From positions 558,001-622,000 of the forward strand of contig NZ_JTEO01000002.1 of the NCBI RefSeq assembly GCF_024500045.1: a stretch of DNA of 64,000 nucleotides, written 5' to 3'. Positions 8,713-18,350 of this stretch are shown here, piece after piece. Origin of the DNA: Methanolobus chelungpuianus (GTDB lineage: Archaea > Halobacteriota > Methanosarcinia > Methanosarcinales > Methanosarcinaceae). A program made the position numbers and the translations under genes. Position 1 is the stretch's first letter. The number at the start of each line of letters is the position of its first letter. The notes under the pieces were generated by a model. The model searched no databases. It saw nothing but the letters and a program-made list of their open reading frames with translations, and was not told the origin of the DNA.

Positions 8713-9498
8713 TCAAAGTTCTGTGGCCGGTATTGAAGCCTTGAGATAATGGTCATATAATTCAGTTGTCCATTCTACTGCGCTGGAACTGAAGCAAATC
8801 AACTGTTTGTTGTCATATTCGCCAGTTTTCGACAGCAACCTGAAAAAGGCACAGTAGTCATTATAACCGAAAGAAACAAAATTCGTGTCATGATTATAGA
8901 CAAACAGGTCAAACTTCCCTGTACTGATATATCTGTTAAACTCATCCTTATAATTAGAGCTTATCCTTTCAAAGAGCTCCTTGCTGGCAATATACTTTAT
9001 GCGGTCCACGTTATCTATCCATTCGCTGTAGATCTCGGGGAAATTAGGATAGAGGAATGTGAAAAAAAGGGACAGTGCCTTTGATTCCACAGAAGTCTTG
9101 TGAAAATCTTTATTAATATCATATAACTCCATCAAAGGAGGATTTATTATACTGCAGGGACGCAAATGATCCAACCGGTTGACCAAATGAGGCGGGATAA
9201 AACCAAGGTTATGTGTTCCCCAGTAATCAATATCATTATCCAGGACATCCACTGTGCTTGTTAGAGGAGCCATGTCCTTAACGATCAATTTTCCAATGGG
9301 CGTCAGCTCATAAGTCTCTTTGTTGTGAGAAACAAGATAATGCTCTTCCAGTACTCTTATCTGCGGAAGCAGTGCCTGTCTAGTGGTGTCAAGAGAGCCG
9401 AGAAGATATTCCATTTCCTGAGGTCCGTCTTTCAATAATAAAAGAGTGTTCTTTCTCTTCTCTGACATAAAAATAACATCAAGTAACGCCTTCCTCAT
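8713..9498 (-). CDS. Winged-helix transcriptional regulator with FilR1/Msr-type domain (DUF1724)
   Basis: A 261-residue regulator. Residues about 1-80 are a winged helix-turn-helix (SEKRKNTLLLLKDGPQEMEYL; TTRQALLPQIRVLEEHYLV). Residues about 120-255 match the FilR1 middle domain family (DUF1724), found in methanogen regulators such as FilR1 and the Msr proteins that control methyltransferase genes in Methanosarcina. Ligand and targets are not known here. A TATA box (GGTTATATACTTATTC) lies at 9531-9546, giving a leader of about 15 bases. A decayed paralogue lies at 7230-7445 on the same strand, suggesting gene duplication followed by loss. Confidence 0.85.
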   Translation of the reverse strand: MRKALLDVIFMSEKRKNTLLLLKDGPQEMEYLLGSLDTTRQALLPQIRVLEEHYLVSHNKETYELTPIGKLIVKDMAPLTSTVDVLDNDIDYWGTHNLGFIPPHLVNRLDHLRPCSIINPPLMELYDINKDFHKTSVESKALSLFFTFLYPNFPEIYSEWIDNVDRIKYIASKELFERISSNYKDEFNRYISTGKFDLFVYNHDTNFVSFGYNDYCAFFRLLSKTGEYDNKQLICFSSSAVEWTTELYDHYLKASIPATEL

Positions 9499-9530
9499 TA
9501 TCTCTGCTTCCTTCAGAATACTGAATCATA

Positions 9531-9546
9531 GAATAAGTATATAACC
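9531..9546 (-). promoter_or_regulatory. Promoter of the FilR1/Msr-type regulator
   Basis: On the minus strand the sequence reads GGTTATATACTTATTC, a clear archaeal TATA box whose predicted start lies about 15 bases before the regulator's ATG. The rest of the 9499-9762 gap shows only the exonuclease promoter (GGTTTTAATAG near 9725-9735, plus strand). Confidence 0.6.
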
Positions 9547-9762
9547 ATATTTGTGTGACTGATTCTATTTATAGTGTTTTAAGGTAAATCCTCTGAAAAC
9601 TGGAAATTCGCCATGAATAAGGTTGAATAAAAAGTCCAGAATCAGATGTACAACACAAGTCTGTTGCAATCTGTGAAAAATCCATTCCTTTGTTCTGTGC
9701 CTATATGGTGCATCCTTTCCCATCGGTTTTAATAGATGAGGCCCATTTGTACATGGGTCACT

Positions 9763-10536
9763 ATGGAAAAAATGAAGATCATCTCATGGAACGTCAATGG
9801 AATCCGGTCCGTGCAGAAAAAAGGCTTTTTTGAATGGATGCGGCAAGAGCAACCTGATATCCTGTGCATCCAGGAAACAAAGGCCCAGAAGGGACAGCTG
9901 GGTTCCGGGTTCACTGAAGTGCAGGGTTATCACAGTTATTTCTCCTCTGCTGAAAAGAAAGGTTACAGCGGTGTGGCCATATACACCAAAAGGGAGCCCT
10001 TAAGTGTGAAGTGCGGTTTCGGTATCCCCAAATTCGATACTGAGGGCCGGGTCCTGATAGCAGATTACGGGCAGTTCGTGCTGTTCAACATATATTTCCC
10101 CAATGGCAAGGCCTCCCGGGAAAGGCTTGATTACAAAATGGAGTTCTATGATGCTTTCCTGGAATATGCCCGCGAACTGAAAGGGCAGGGGCGCAAGCTC
10201 ATAATATGCGGCGATGTGAACACGGCCCACAGGGAGATCGACCTGGCCCGCCCGAAGGAGAACGAGACCATATCAGGCTTTTTGCCGGAAGAGAGGGCAT
10301 GGATAGACAAGTTCCTCTTACAGGGATATGTGGATACCTTCAGGTTCTTCCACCCGGAGCCGGGCCAGTATACCTGGTGGAGCGTCAGGGCGGGGGCAAG
10401 GGCACGCAACGTGGGCTGGAGGATAGACTATTTCTATGCAAGCGAGAACACCATGGAGAACATCCGTGACTCGTTCATAATGCCGGACATCCAGGGTTCC
10501 GATCACTGTCCGCTGGGGATCATAGTGGAGTTCTGA
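9763..10536 (+). CDS. xthA: Exodeoxyribonuclease III / AP endonuclease
   Basis: ExoIII-family DNA repair enzyme that incises at abasic sites and trims 3' ends. The family N-terminus [12 protein letters not shown] is followed by the metal-binding glutamate in CIQETKAQ, the GDVNTAH block, and the C-terminal WRIDYFYAS and SDHCPLGI motifs with the catalytic Asp/His. About 257 residues, the usual length. Two starts are possible: ATG at 9763 (MEKMKII) or ATG at 9772 (MKII), the latter with a GGA four bases before it. A TATA-like TTTTAATAG at about 9728-9736 places the transcript start just upstream. Convergent with the TIGR00725 gene. Confidence 0.93.
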   Translation: MEKMKIISWNVNGIRSVQKKGFFEWMRQEQPDILCIQETKAQKGQLGSGFTEVQGYHSYFSSAEKKGYSGVAIYTKREPLSVKCGFGIPKFDTEGRVLIADYGQFVLFNIYFPNGKASRERLDYKMEFYDAFLEYARELKGQGRKLIICGDVNTAHREIDLARPKENETISGFLPEERAWIDKFLLQGYVDTFRFFHPEPGQYTWWSVRAGARARNVGWRIDYFYASENTMENIRDSFIMPDIQGSDHCPLGIIVEF

Positions 10537-10574
10537 CCGTCACATGTAGTGGAAACTATCAGAGTATGCGCCGA

Positions 10575-11030
10575 TCAAACACCAAGGCCATTCATTGCCA
10601 GCTCGACAGCCTCTGCGGGACTGCAGGCTTTTACAGTCCCTTCTATTTCCCATTTTGACCGGAATGTAACTACCTTTTTACCCATTTTCAGGGCAAGCGC
10701 TATCTCTGAAAGTGTTCCGTACTCCCCTCCTATAGCTATCAGCACATCGCATGACTGGGCTATGATGGCATTGCGGGCATGTCCCATATTGCTCAGTATG
10801 AAAATATCTATGAATGGGTTTGCGCCATGGCGGCTATCTCCGGGAAGTATACCTATGGTGGTCCCACCCTCCATTTTCGCTCCCCTCGCAGCAGCTTCCA
10901 TCACGCCGCTGCGTCCTCCACATATAAGGGAAGCGTTCCTTTTTGCTATCTCTCTTCCCACTTCCTCTGCTGCCTTCCCGACTGACTCCTCACAGGCACC
11001 CGCACCTATCACTCCTATCTGCGGTCTCAT
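10575..11030 (-). CDS. TIGR00725 family (LOG/SLOG-like) protein
   Basis: A 151-residue Rossmann-like protein of the TIGR00725 family, related to LOG and molybdenum-cofactor carrier-like proteins. It begins RPQIGVIGAG, carries LICGGRSGVMEAAARGA, and has GGEYGTLSE in place of the PGGxGT-x2-E motif of LOG proteins. These suggest binding of a nucleotide or nucleotide-sugar, but substrate and reaction are unknown. The start at 11030 has GGAAGA nearby and leaves a 19-base gap to tsr3, so the two are probably co-transcribed. Confidence 0.8.
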   Translation of the reverse strand: MRPQIGVIGAGACEESVGKAAEEVGREIAKRNASLICGGRSGVMEAAARGAKMEGGTTIGILPGDSRHGANPFIDIFILSNMGHARNAIIAQSCDVLIAIGGEYGTLSEIALALKMGKKVVTFRSKWEIEGTVKACSPAEAVELAMNGLGV

Positions 11031-11049
11031 GGGTCTTCCAGTCCTCTTA

Positions 11050-11571
11050 TTACATGTACTCGCTCTGGATCCGCAGTATTTCCTTACTGTCCTTTGCCCG
11101 GGAGTATTCCTCAAGGGGCTCGTGGTTAAGCTCAAGGAAGGTATGTCCCCAGTTGAACTTGTCCATCACTGCCTGAGCCTGTGTTTTGTTGCCAAGGATG
11201 TACAGGGCGGCGGCAAAGGCTTCTGCAGACGTGAGCTTGAATGGCCTGCCAAAATTCACGGGGTTACCTGCAACCAGGTAAGGCAGTGCACGGTGCTGGA
11301 GGTTGAGCCTGACCAGCTGGGGGAAGACCTCCTCCACGTGCTCCCATGAGCAATCAAGTACAGTTATTCCCTTTCTGGCATTATCTTCGGGAGAGAGCGC
11401 TTTCTCTGCCATGGGGTCCAGTAAAATGGATTCCCGTGGTATCCTGTTCACCTGTTCAAAAAGGCGGGCAAGTTCAAAACGTGCCATTTTCTTTCCTGTG
11501 CATTTCTTCGGATCACACTGGCTTGCATGATAAATGAAGAGCCTAACATCCTTCCCATTCTTTTCTTGCAT
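11050..11571 (-). CDS. tsr3: Tsr3-type 16S rRNA aminocarboxypropyltransferase
   Basis: DUF367/Tsr3 family, 173 residues. Tsr3 transfers the aminocarboxypropyl group of S-adenosylmethionine to a modified uridine in small-subunit rRNA during ribosome maturation. The N-terminal RLI-like part has [16 protein letters not shown]. The catalytic SPOUT-like part has [30 protein letters not shown] and [13 protein letters not shown], all family hallmarks. Length is normal. Followed 19 bases later by the TIGR00725 gene. A TATA-like sequence (AAATATAAAAAG on this strand near 11668-11680) lies upstream. Confidence 0.93.
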   Translation of the reverse strand: MQEKNGKDVRLFIYHASQCDPKKCTGKKMARFELARLFEQVNRIPRESILLDPMAEKALSPEDNARKGITVLDCSWEHVEEVFPQLVRLNLQHRALPYLVAGNPVNFGRPFKLTSAEAFAAALYILGNKTQAQAVMDKFNWGHTFLELNHEPLEEYSRAKDSKEILRIQSEYM

Positions 11572-11774
11572 GATTCTCCTTCTTTTATCATAGTATAATA
11601 CTGCTTGTGTTGCTTAGTCTGCTGAAAGTGCTCCTTTATAAATCCTGATGCTTGCATAGGTATCTTTTTATATTTACACTACCTTATTTTAATAAATATA
11701 TTTATATTTGAGATATGCTGGCCTGTCAGGTCGGCACAGAAAACAACTCACTAATATTTATAAAGGGGTGCTCA

Positions 11775-12569
11775 ATGACTGCAAAGATATATACTGCCAT
11801 CTCCGGAAAAGGTGGTACCGGTTCGACTACTGTTTCAATAAATGTTGGCGCTGCGATCGCAGGTTTTGCCAAGAAGACACTTCTCATTGATGCGGATATA
11901 GGAATGCCCACAGTCGGGCTCATGCTTGGCATTGAAACCTCCGGAGCCACACTGCACGATGTCCTTGCAGGTAACGCTGATGCCAGAGAAGCCATATATG
12001 ATGGGCCGAACAACATGAAAGTGATGCCTGGCAGTATATCCCTGCAGAGCTTTCTTAACACGGATCCCGATAGGCTGGCTGATGTAGTGGAAAGTCTCAG
12101 GGAAGGCTATGATTTTATCATAATTGATTCTCCCACGGGTATCACCAAGAATTCCATTTCAGCGATATCCCTCGCAGATGAACTTATACTTGTCATGAAT
12201 CCTGACATTGCTTCCCTTGCAGGTGCAATGAAGGTAAAGACCATTGCCGAATCCATGAACAAGCCCTTCCTTGGCTTTTTCCTGAATCGAAGCGCAGTAA
12301 CCTCCAATGAACTTAACGCAGAAAGGATAGAGGGTACCCTCGGTATCAGACTACTTGAGAATCTGCCTGAGGATATCAGTGTCAAGAAGTCCCTGGCTTT
12401 CAAGGCCCCTGTTGTGGTGAAATACCCGGGCTCCCCCGTCTCAGTGGGATTCAATCGCCTTTCAGCATCAGTGGCAGGGCTAAAAGTACCTGCAGTTGAA
12501 ACATATCAAGAGGGCAAGAAAGGAAAGAAAGGCAAGAGACTCTCTTTGTCTAAGAGCAGAAGCTCATGA
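11775..12569 (+). CDS. MinD/TadZ-like ATPase of the pilus operon
   Basis: A 264-residue ParA/MinD-superfamily protein. The deviant Walker A reads GKGGTGSTT at residues 11-19: the signature Lys12 is kept, but the P-loop Lys is replaced by Ser17, a change also known in CpaE/TadZ proteins of Tad pili. DADIGMPTVGLMLG and the IIIDSPTGI Walker B segment follow. The C-terminus is Lys-rich. It leads an operon encoding a secretion ATPase and two membrane platform proteins, so it probably localises the pilus machine. Start chosen at the ATG preceded by GGGGTG, dropping 20 codons of open frame upstream. Confidence 0.85.
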   Translation: MTAKIYTAISGKGGTGSTTVSINVGAAIAGFAKKTLLIDADIGMPTVGLMLGIETSGATLHDVLAGNADAREAIYDGPNNMKVMPGSISLQSFLNTDPDRLADVVESLREGYDFIIIDSPTGITKNSISAISLADELILVMNPDIASLAGAMKVKTIAESMNKPFLGFFLNRSAVTSNELNAERIEGTLGIRLLENLPEDISVKKSLAFKAPVVVKYPGSPVSVGFNRLSASVAGLKVPAVETYQEGKKGKKGKRLSLSKSRSS

Positions 12570-12591
12570 TCTGTTTGCACGAGGAGATAAA

Positions 12592-14658
12592 ATGGATCAT
12601 CATTCTGATAAGGATATATCCGATAAAGCGGATCCTGCTGTGCGTTCTGACCAGGAGCAGGGTAGTGAGCACGTACAGCATGCTCAGGGAATGAAAGACA
12701 ACCAGCTAACTGAAAAAGAAAAGCTGGGCTCCCGGCTGTCGGCCTTAAGGGGTAACACTTCAGAAAGCAGCGGGCAGGAAATATCTGCTGATGACCGGCC
12801 TTCTGAAGATCTGGCAGACGATAACACAAGTGAGATCATCCCCCGTATCAATGAAGACTCTTTTGTGGATGAGCTTGCAAATCTCATACTTCCTGAGGAT
12901 GAGACTGTAAGCGTCGAGGAGCTTAAAGGTAAGATAGATCTTCCCTACGAGGACATTTTCGAGGATGATGTCCCCGAAGAAAAAGAAACCTACTGGGGAA
13001 TGATACTCAAGGAGATCTTCGAGCTGCCTGTCATTGATGAGGAGGATATTGAAGAGGAAGAAGAGAAGGAAGGCCTTAAGGACCGCATGAACAAGCTCTT
13101 CTCAAGGAAGAAGATCAACAGCGATCCTTACGATATGATAGAGCACGGGCCGGTGGTTGATTTTACCATTCCTGCAGACAGCCCTTACAAGGAAGTGGAG
13201 CTGTACGATGTAAACGCGCCTTATGCTTATGTAAGGATAGCATACAACCCGGAATCACACGAGTTCCAGTACCAGGCGCTGGAGCCCCGGCTTTCCCCGA
13301 AGGAACAGGAACTGCTGGATGCTATAAAGATCAGGTTCATCGAGTCCCTTGATATAAATCTCAAGGAAGTGTCCCGGCAGAACGCAGAGAGTTTCCTCAG
13401 GGAAAAGACAATGGATTATCTCCAGGAGTACCAGATCGATATCTCTCCTAAGAAACGTGAAAAGATAATGTACTACATCGTCCGTAACTTTGTAGGCTAC
13501 GGAGAAATAGACGTGTTCATGAGGGACCCCAACCTTGAGGATGTGTCATGTGACGGCCCCAACACGCCTATTTATGTCTATCACAAGGTTTACAACTCCA
13601 TTCCCACCAGCGTGGAGTTCGCAGACGACGAAGAGGTCGACTCCTTTGCCATCAAGATCGCCCAGATATGCGGAAGGCACATTTCCATAGCGAACCCGCT
13701 CCTGGATGCAACCCTGCCGGATGGTTCCCGTATACAGCTCACACTCGGGCGTGAGATAACCACCCGTGGGAGTACCTTCACCATCAGGAGGTTCAAGGAC
13801 AACCCCATAACACCTGCAAACCTGATAGACTACCATACATTCTCAACGGCAATGCTGGCTTACCTGTGGCTGGCTGTGGATTCAAGCAAGAGCCTGATAT
13901 TTGCAGGAGGCACTGCATCAGGAAAAACGACCGCAATGAATGCCGTATCCCTCTTTATCCAGCCTGAAATGAAAATAGTGTCCATAGAGGATACAAGGGA
14001 GCTTAACCTGTCCCACCCCAACTGGATCCCCGGTGTCACAAGACAGTCCTTCGGAGGCGCTGACAAGGGTTCGATCGAGATGTACGAGCTTCTAAGGGCT
14101 TCCCTGAGGCAGAGGCCCGAATACATACTTGTGGGTGAGGTGCGCGGAGTAGAGGCATTGACACTCTTCCAGGCAATGTCCACAGGACATACCACTTTCT
14201 CGACAATGCATGCAGACTCGGTTGCCTCGGCCATCCACAGGCTGGAAAACCCGCCTATCAATGTTCCAAGGATAATGATCCAGGCGCTTGATCTTATAGC
14301 TATCCAGGTTCAGGTCAAGGTAGGAGATAAGCGTGTCAGGAGATGCAAGACGCTCACGGAGATCGTAGGCGTTGACCCAAGGACCGGCGAACTGCTGACA
14401 AATGATGTGTTCTCATGGGATGCAGCAAGGGACATGTTCCATTACTCCGGCAGATCCTATGTTATTGAAAGTGTGATGGAGAGCAGGGGATGGACAGAGG
14501 AGAGGGTACGTGATGAGCTGAAGCGTCGCCAGGAGATCCTTGAGTGGACCAAGAGCAAGAAGGTTGCTCACTTCAGGGACTTTGCCAAGATAGTGGTTGC
14601 ATACAACCGTGAACCGGAAACAGTAATGAAGATGGTGAGGCAGGATATGTATGTCTAA
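12592..14658 (+). CDS. Type II/IV secretion-system (TadA/GspE-like) ATPase
   Basis: A 688-residue hexameric secretion ATPase that powers pilus assembly. The first ~190 residues are acidic and low in complexity, probably disordered. The N-terminal domain follows, then the motor domain with Walker A GGTASGKTT near residue 440, an Asp box near IEDTRELNLSH, Walker B YILVGEVRG near 511, and a His box in STGHTTFSTMHADS. The ATG at 12592 has GAGGAGATAAA directly upstream and is preferred over starts inside the preceding gene. Its last codons overlap the next gene by 8 bases, indicating translational coupling. Confidence 0.93.
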   Translation: MDHHSDKDISDKADPAVRSDQEQGSEHVQHAQGMKDNQLTEKEKLGSRLSALRGNTSESSGQEISADDRPSEDLADDNTSEIIPRINEDSFVDELANLILPEDETVSVEELKGKIDLPYEDIFEDDVPEEKETYWGMILKEIFELPVIDEEDIEEEEEKEGLKDRMNKLFSRKKINSDPYDMIEHGPVVDFTIPADSPYKEVELYDVNAPYAYVRIAYNPESHEFQYQALEPRLSPKEQELLDAIKIRFIESLDINLKEVSRQNAESFLREKTMDYLQEYQIDISPKKREKIMYYIVRNFVGYGEIDVFMRDPNLEDVSCDGPNTPIYVYHKVYNSIPTSVEFADDEEVDSFAIKIAQICGRHISIANPLLDATLPDGSRIQLTLGREITTRGSTFTIRRFKDNPITPANLIDYHTFSTAMLAYLWLAVDSSKSLIFAGGTASGKTTAMNAVSLFIQPEMKIVSIEDTRELNLSHPNWIPGVTRQSFGGADKGSIEMYELLRASLRQRPEYILVGEVRGVEALTLFQAMSTGHTTFSTMHADSVASAIHRLENPPINVPRIMIQALDLIAIQVQVKVGDKRVRRCKTLTEIVGVDPRTGELLTNDVFSWDAARDMFHYSGRSYVIESVMESRGWTEERVRDELKRRQEILEWTKSKKVAHFRDFAKIVVAYNREPETVMKMVRQDMYV

Positions 14659-15574
14659 CCTGTATTTTACGTTTGCATTCAACATCTTTGGCAAGTACTA
14701 TACAAAGAGAAGAGTGGAATACTTCGGTCTTCGCTATAACCTGATGAAGAACAGGATGGACATGGCATATGATACCTATATGTCAGGTGCCTTGCTTAGT
14801 TCCCTCCTCTGCTCGGTGATATCTCTTATTGGCTTTACGGCAATTCTTATGTTGCTGGGAGTGCCTGAGATACGGGCCTCGCGCCTGATGCTTCCTGCCT
14901 GGACTGCTCCTTACATGGTATACAAACCCCTGCTGGTCGCTCTGGTTGGTAGTATACTTCTTGTGGTCCTGGTATTTATTGTGGTCTACAAGACATTCCT
15001 GCTGTACCCGCTAATAATGGCCGGTGACAGAAAGAGGAACATCGATACGATGCTGCCCTACGCTGTGAACTACATGTCTGCAATGTCAGGTGCAGGTGTG
15101 CTTCCTGTGGATCTTTTCCGTTCTCTTGCCAATAACAGCATATATGGGCAGGTATCAGTTGAATTCAGATACCTTGTACGTGATCTCGAAGTACTTGGCC
15201 ACGATCTTGTTACTGCTATGAAGAACCTCTCGGCGACGACCCCCTCCTTAATGCTGCAGGATTTCCTGCAGGGGGCAATAACCGTTGTTACTTCAGGAGG
15301 TCAGATCGAGACCTATTTCCAGGTTAAGGCAGACCAGTACCTGCAGGAGAACAGGCAGAACCAGAAAGAGTTCCTTGAAACCCTGGGTCTGCTGGGGGAG
15401 ACCTATGTGACTGCTTTTGTGGCAGGTCCGTTATTCCTTATAGTAGTGATGTCGATCATGTCGATCATGGGCAGTGCACAGCTTATATTCCTCTACCTGA
15501 TCATCTATGCATTGATCCCTGTTGGAAGTATCATGTATGTTATCCTTATAAGCAGTCTGACCCCGGAGGCATAA
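14651..15574 (+). CDS. Pilus platform membrane protein (TadB/C, FlaJ-like), first
   Basis: A 307-residue type II secretion F-family membrane protein. Hydrophobic segments are at about 45-70, 90-120 and two near the C-terminus (TYVTAFVAGPLFLIVVMSI; IFLYLIIYALIPVGSIM). The cytosolic region between carries the T2SSF fold (MLPYAVNYMSAMSGAGV; FRYLVRDLEVLGHDLVTAM). It is the inner-membrane platform on which the ATPase works. It overlaps the ATPase gene by 8 bases and is followed one base later by a second paralogue. Confidence 0.9.
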   Translation: MSNLYFTFAFNIFGKYYTKRRVEYFGLRYNLMKNRMDMAYDTYMSGALLSSLLCSVISLIGFTAILMLLGVPEIRASRLMLPAWTAPYMVYKPLLVALVGSILLVVLVFIVVYKTFLLYPLIMAGDRKRNIDTMLPYAVNYMSAMSGAGVLPVDLFRSLANNSIYGQVSVEFRYLVRDLEVLGHDLVTAMKNLSATTPSLMLQDFLQGAITVVTSGGQIETYFQVKADQYLQENRQNQKEFLETLGLLGETYVTAFVAGPLFLIVVMSIMSIMGSAQLIFLYLIIYALIPVGSIMYVILISSLTPEA

Positions 15575-15575
15575 G

Positions 15576-16580
15576 ATGAAAGTAATTGACTTGATCCGGA
15601 AAGACCTGGTCCGGCGTGAACCTCCTTCTGACGAGCTACTGAGCGAGGAAGAATTATGCATGCTGGAAGACGGCCTGATAAATTCCAGGATGGAAGAAGC
15701 AAAGAAGAATGTAACTATCAAGGAATTCCTGAAAAACCCTGGCAGCACTTTCTATGCTCATCCGGAATACACTCTTGTGATCAGCCTGCCGGTGGCCTTG
15801 ATCGTCTTCTTGCTTGGGTTGAGAATGACCTGGGGCACCCCTCTCATAGATGATGTCATGATCTTCACGGTCCTGATCATTGTCACCCCGCCAGCAATCG
15901 CTTTTCATAAAAAGTTCACGAATATAGACAAAGTAGAGGAATATCTGCCGACCTTCCTCAGGGACCTTTCCGAGCTCAGCAGGGCAGGACTTACTCTTTC
16001 AAAGGCTGTGGGCACGGTTTCGAGAGGAGAGTATGGCGCCCTCACGAAGGAGGTTCAGCAGATGGACAGGTCCATGTCATGGGGTATCTCCTTTGAGCAG
16101 ACGCTGAAGAACTTCTCAAAAAGGGTCCCTACTCCTGTAATCGTGAGGTCGGTCTCGCTTATCAATCAGGCAAGCAGGGCAGGAGGACGTGTGTCCTCTG
16201 TGCTGGAAGCGGCTGCCCGGGATGCCAGGGAGGTCAAGCTGCTTGAACGTGAAAGGCGCGGGAACATGATGGTGTATGTGGTCATCAGCTACATGTCCTT
16301 CTTTGTCTTCATTTTCGTCATAGCGATGCTGACATCCACCTTCGTCCCGACCATGGCAGAAGCTGCAAAAGCGGCGCAGGGTTCAGGAGCAGGCTCAAGT
16401 TTTATAAGGGGATTTGACCCGGCCCAGTATACAAGGCTCATGATGCATGCGGCCGTAATTCAGGGTTTCATGAGCGGGCTTGTTGCAGGACAGATGGGTG
16501 AAGGGGCTGTGACCCAGGGACTGAAGCACTCTGTTATCATGACAATGATAGCATGGACGATCTTCACATTCCTTATCTGA
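15576..16580 (+). CDS. Pilus platform membrane protein (TadB/C, FlaJ-like), second
   Basis: A 334-residue second T2SSF protein. It has two membrane segments at about 65-100, a cytosolic domain ([43 protein letters not shown]), and C-terminal segments ([19 protein letters not shown] and a last helix at the end). Two successive platform proteins are typical of Tad-like and archaeal pili. It ends the operon and overlaps the convergent fumarase beta gene by 8 bases. No pilin or prepilin peptidase is encoded nearby, so these subunits must come from other loci. Confidence 0.9.
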   Translation: MKVIDLIRKDLVRREPPSDELLSEEELCMLEDGLINSRMEEAKKNVTIKEFLKNPGSTFYAHPEYTLVISLPVALIVFLLGLRMTWGTPLIDDVMIFTVLIIVTPPAIAFHKKFTNIDKVEEYLPTFLRDLSELSRAGLTLSKAVGTVSRGEYGALTKEVQQMDRSMSWGISFEQTLKNFSKRVPTPVIVRSVSLINQASRAGGRVSSVLEAAARDAREVKLLERERRGNMMVYVVISYMSFFVFIFVIAMLTSTFVPTMAEAAKAAQGSGAGSSFIRGFDPAQYTRLMMHAAVIQGFMSGLVAGQMGEGAVTQGLKHSVIMTMIAWTIFTFLI

Positions 16581-17151
16581 GGCCGGAGAACACCTTCCTG
16601 GCCCTCTCCTCTATTTTTGCGAACAGATCGTTGCCCTTTGCATCTATGCCGACTATGAGCGGTCCGAAGTTCTCGACCCTGAGCACCCATACGGCTTCCG
16701 GCATTCCCAGGTCAGGCCAGTGCACAGTCTCTACCTCACGGATGTTCTCTGCAGCAAGGGCGGCACATCCACCCGTAAATGCAAGGTAAACGCATTTTCC
16801 TTTTAGCGAACCTGCGACATTGTCCATCCCGCCTTTCCCTATAAGGGCGGTGACATTATACTTGTCAAGAAGCCGGGGTGTCATCTTTGACATACGTGCG
16901 CTGGTGGTGGGACCTGCGGCAACGACTTCCCATCTGTCATCCTTTTGCCGCATCAGGGGCCCGCAGTGATAGATGGCAGCGCCTTCCAGGTCGAAGGGAA
17001 GCTCTTCTCCCTTTCCGGCAAGCTCGAGTATCCGGGCATGAGCTTCGTCCCTGGCTGTGAGGACCGTGCCTGTAAGATACACCACATCCCCTGTCGAGAG
17101 CTGCTCAAGTTCTTCTTTCTTCAGAGGCATGCTGAGATGGAACTCGGTCAT
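16573..17151 (-). CDS. fumB: Fumarate hydratase, class I, beta (C-terminal) subunit
   Basis: A 192-residue beta subunit of the Fe-S dependent class I fumarase, which interconverts fumarate and malate. Family landmarks are [47 protein letters not shown] and the closing [13 protein letters not shown]. The ATG at 17151 overlaps the alpha-subunit stop as ATGA, showing translational coupling; open frame further upstream belongs to the alpha gene. The split two-gene arrangement is usual in archaea. It could in principle act on tartrate, but fumarase is the normal assignment in methanogens. Confidence 0.92.
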   Translation of the reverse strand: MTEFHLSMPLKKEELEQLSTGDVVYLTGTVLTARDEAHARILELAGKGEELPFDLEGAAIYHCGPLMRQKDDRWEVVAAGPTTSARMSKMTPRLLDKYNVTALIGKGGMDNVAGSLKGKCVYLAFTGGCAALAAENIREVETVHWPDLGMPEAVWVLRVENFGPLIVGIDAKGNDLFAKIEERARKVFSGLR

Positions 17152-17987
17152 TCGCCACCTCCCAGTGTAACCGAAGCATGCCGGTTGGCCCAGCATTGTA
17201 TATTGACAGCCACAGGCAGGGATGCTGTGTGGCAGCAGGCCTTTTTGATGTGTACCGCAAGTGCCGTGGTGTCTCCTCCAAGTCCCATGGGGCCGATACC
17301 CAGGGCGTTTATATCTTCCAGCAGGCTCTTCTCAAAATCATCCATCTTGTCCGTGTCCTCCAGCAGGGCGAGCTTTGAAAGTCTTGCTGCCTTGTCAAAA
17401 GAACCTCCGATGCCTATACCTACAATGATCGGAGGGCAGGGCTTGCCGCCTGCCTTAAGTATGGTCTCAAGCACAAATTCACGGATGCGGTCTGCCTCAG
17501 TGGGATTGAACATCCTTATCGCGCTCATGTTCTCAGACCCCGCTCCCTTTGGAGCCGCAGTGATCCTTATCATGTTACCCTCAACGAACTCGTACTTTAT
17601 GTCCGGGATCCCGTTGCCTGTATTGGTTCCGGTGTTATGGCGCGTGAGCGGGTCCACTGCGTTGGGGCGGAGAGGAATGGTCTTTGTGGCTATCTGCGCT
17701 CCCTCGATGATGGCTGCCTCAAGGTCGAAATCAAGCTTAACCTCTCGCCCGATCTCTACAAAAAAGATGAGTATTCCCGTGTCCTGGCAGACAGGCACCT
17801 GCTTTCGGGATGCTATGTCAATGTTCTTCAGAATGGCCCCGATCTGCTCCCTTGCGATATCCGAGGACTCCTGCGATGCGGCCCTTTTCAGGGCATCGGT
17901 AACATCCTGTGGCAGGCCTGTCTGGGCTTTCTTCAGTATCTCAACGACAGAGTTCACCACAGTATCATATGAAATGTCTGCTGCCAA
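17148..17987 (-). CDS. fumA: Fumarate hydratase, class I, alpha (N-terminal) subunit
   Basis: A 279-residue alpha subunit that carries the [4Fe-4S] cluster. Candidate cluster cysteines lie in [24 protein letters not shown] and KKACCHT. The start is TTG at 17987 (reading [17 protein letters not shown]), preceded by AGGTGA; no ATG fits. The gene begins 15 bases after the encoded CCA end of tRNA-Leu on the same strand, and the T6 run that would terminate the tRNA touches the TTG. Transcription by read-through from the tRNA promoter is therefore possible. Confidence 0.92.
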   Translation of the reverse strand: MAADISYDTVVNSVVEILKKAQTGLPQDVTDALKRAASQESSDIAREQIGAILKNIDIASRKQVPVCQDTGILIFFVEIGREVKLDFDLEAAIIEGAQIATKTIPLRPNAVDPLTRHNTGTNTGNGIPDIKYEFVEGNMIRITAAPKGAGSENMSAIRMFNPTEADRIREFVLETILKAGGKPCPPIIVGIGIGGSFDKAARLSKLALLEDTDKMDDFEKSLLEDINALGIGPMGLGGDTTALAVHIKKACCHTASLPVAVNIQCWANRHASVTLGGGE

Positions 17988-18002
17988 AAAAGATCACCTG
18001 TA

Positions 18003-18088
18003 TGGTGCGGGAGAAGGGATTCGAACCCCCGAACGCCTGCGCGAGAAGATCTTGAGTCTACCACCGTTGGCCGCTTGGTTACTCCCGC
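18003..18088 (-). tRNA. tRNA-Leu (anticodon CAA)
   Basis: The minus strand folds as a class II tRNA. The acceptor stem GCGGGAG/CTCCCGC is perfect, the anticodon loop CTCAAGA gives CAA, a variable arm is present, and the T arm contains GGGTTCGAATCCC. The discriminator A is followed by an encoded CCA (18003-18005), unlike the other tRNAs here. A TATA box (ATTTATAATAAA) lies at 18121-18132. A T6 run begins about 11 bases after the CCA. Confidence 0.93.
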
Positions 18089-18350
18089 AATATGAGATTT
18101 TCGACATTTCTACATCGGTATTTATTATAAATCTATCTGTTACATGCCCGATGGTGAATATAGCTGCGCTGAACGCTGTTATTGCGTTTATATAAAAAGG
18201 TTTTTTGTTCTTTAATGGTATTTGCAAAGAATATTCCAAAACGATTAGGTTAAATATTTGTGACTCAATATTCATTTATCAGCCCGAAATACTTAATCGG
18301 GGCTTACTGTATAAAAGAAGCTGGGGGGCATTCTTATCAGAAGAAGTAGA
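18089..18350. other. Intergenic region between tRNA-Leu and the winged-helix gene
   Basis: It contains the tRNA-Leu promoter at 18121-18132 (minus). TATA-like plus-strand sequences TTATATAAAAAGG (near 18186-18198) and GTATAAAAG (near 18309-18317) could serve the winged-helix gene. No further gene is seen. Confidence 0.6.

Noticed and set aside
16945-18195. 416-codon plus-strand frame across the fumarase and tRNA-Leu genes
   Set aside because: It runs through a clear tRNA and two clear minus-strand enzymes; an artefact of codon composition.
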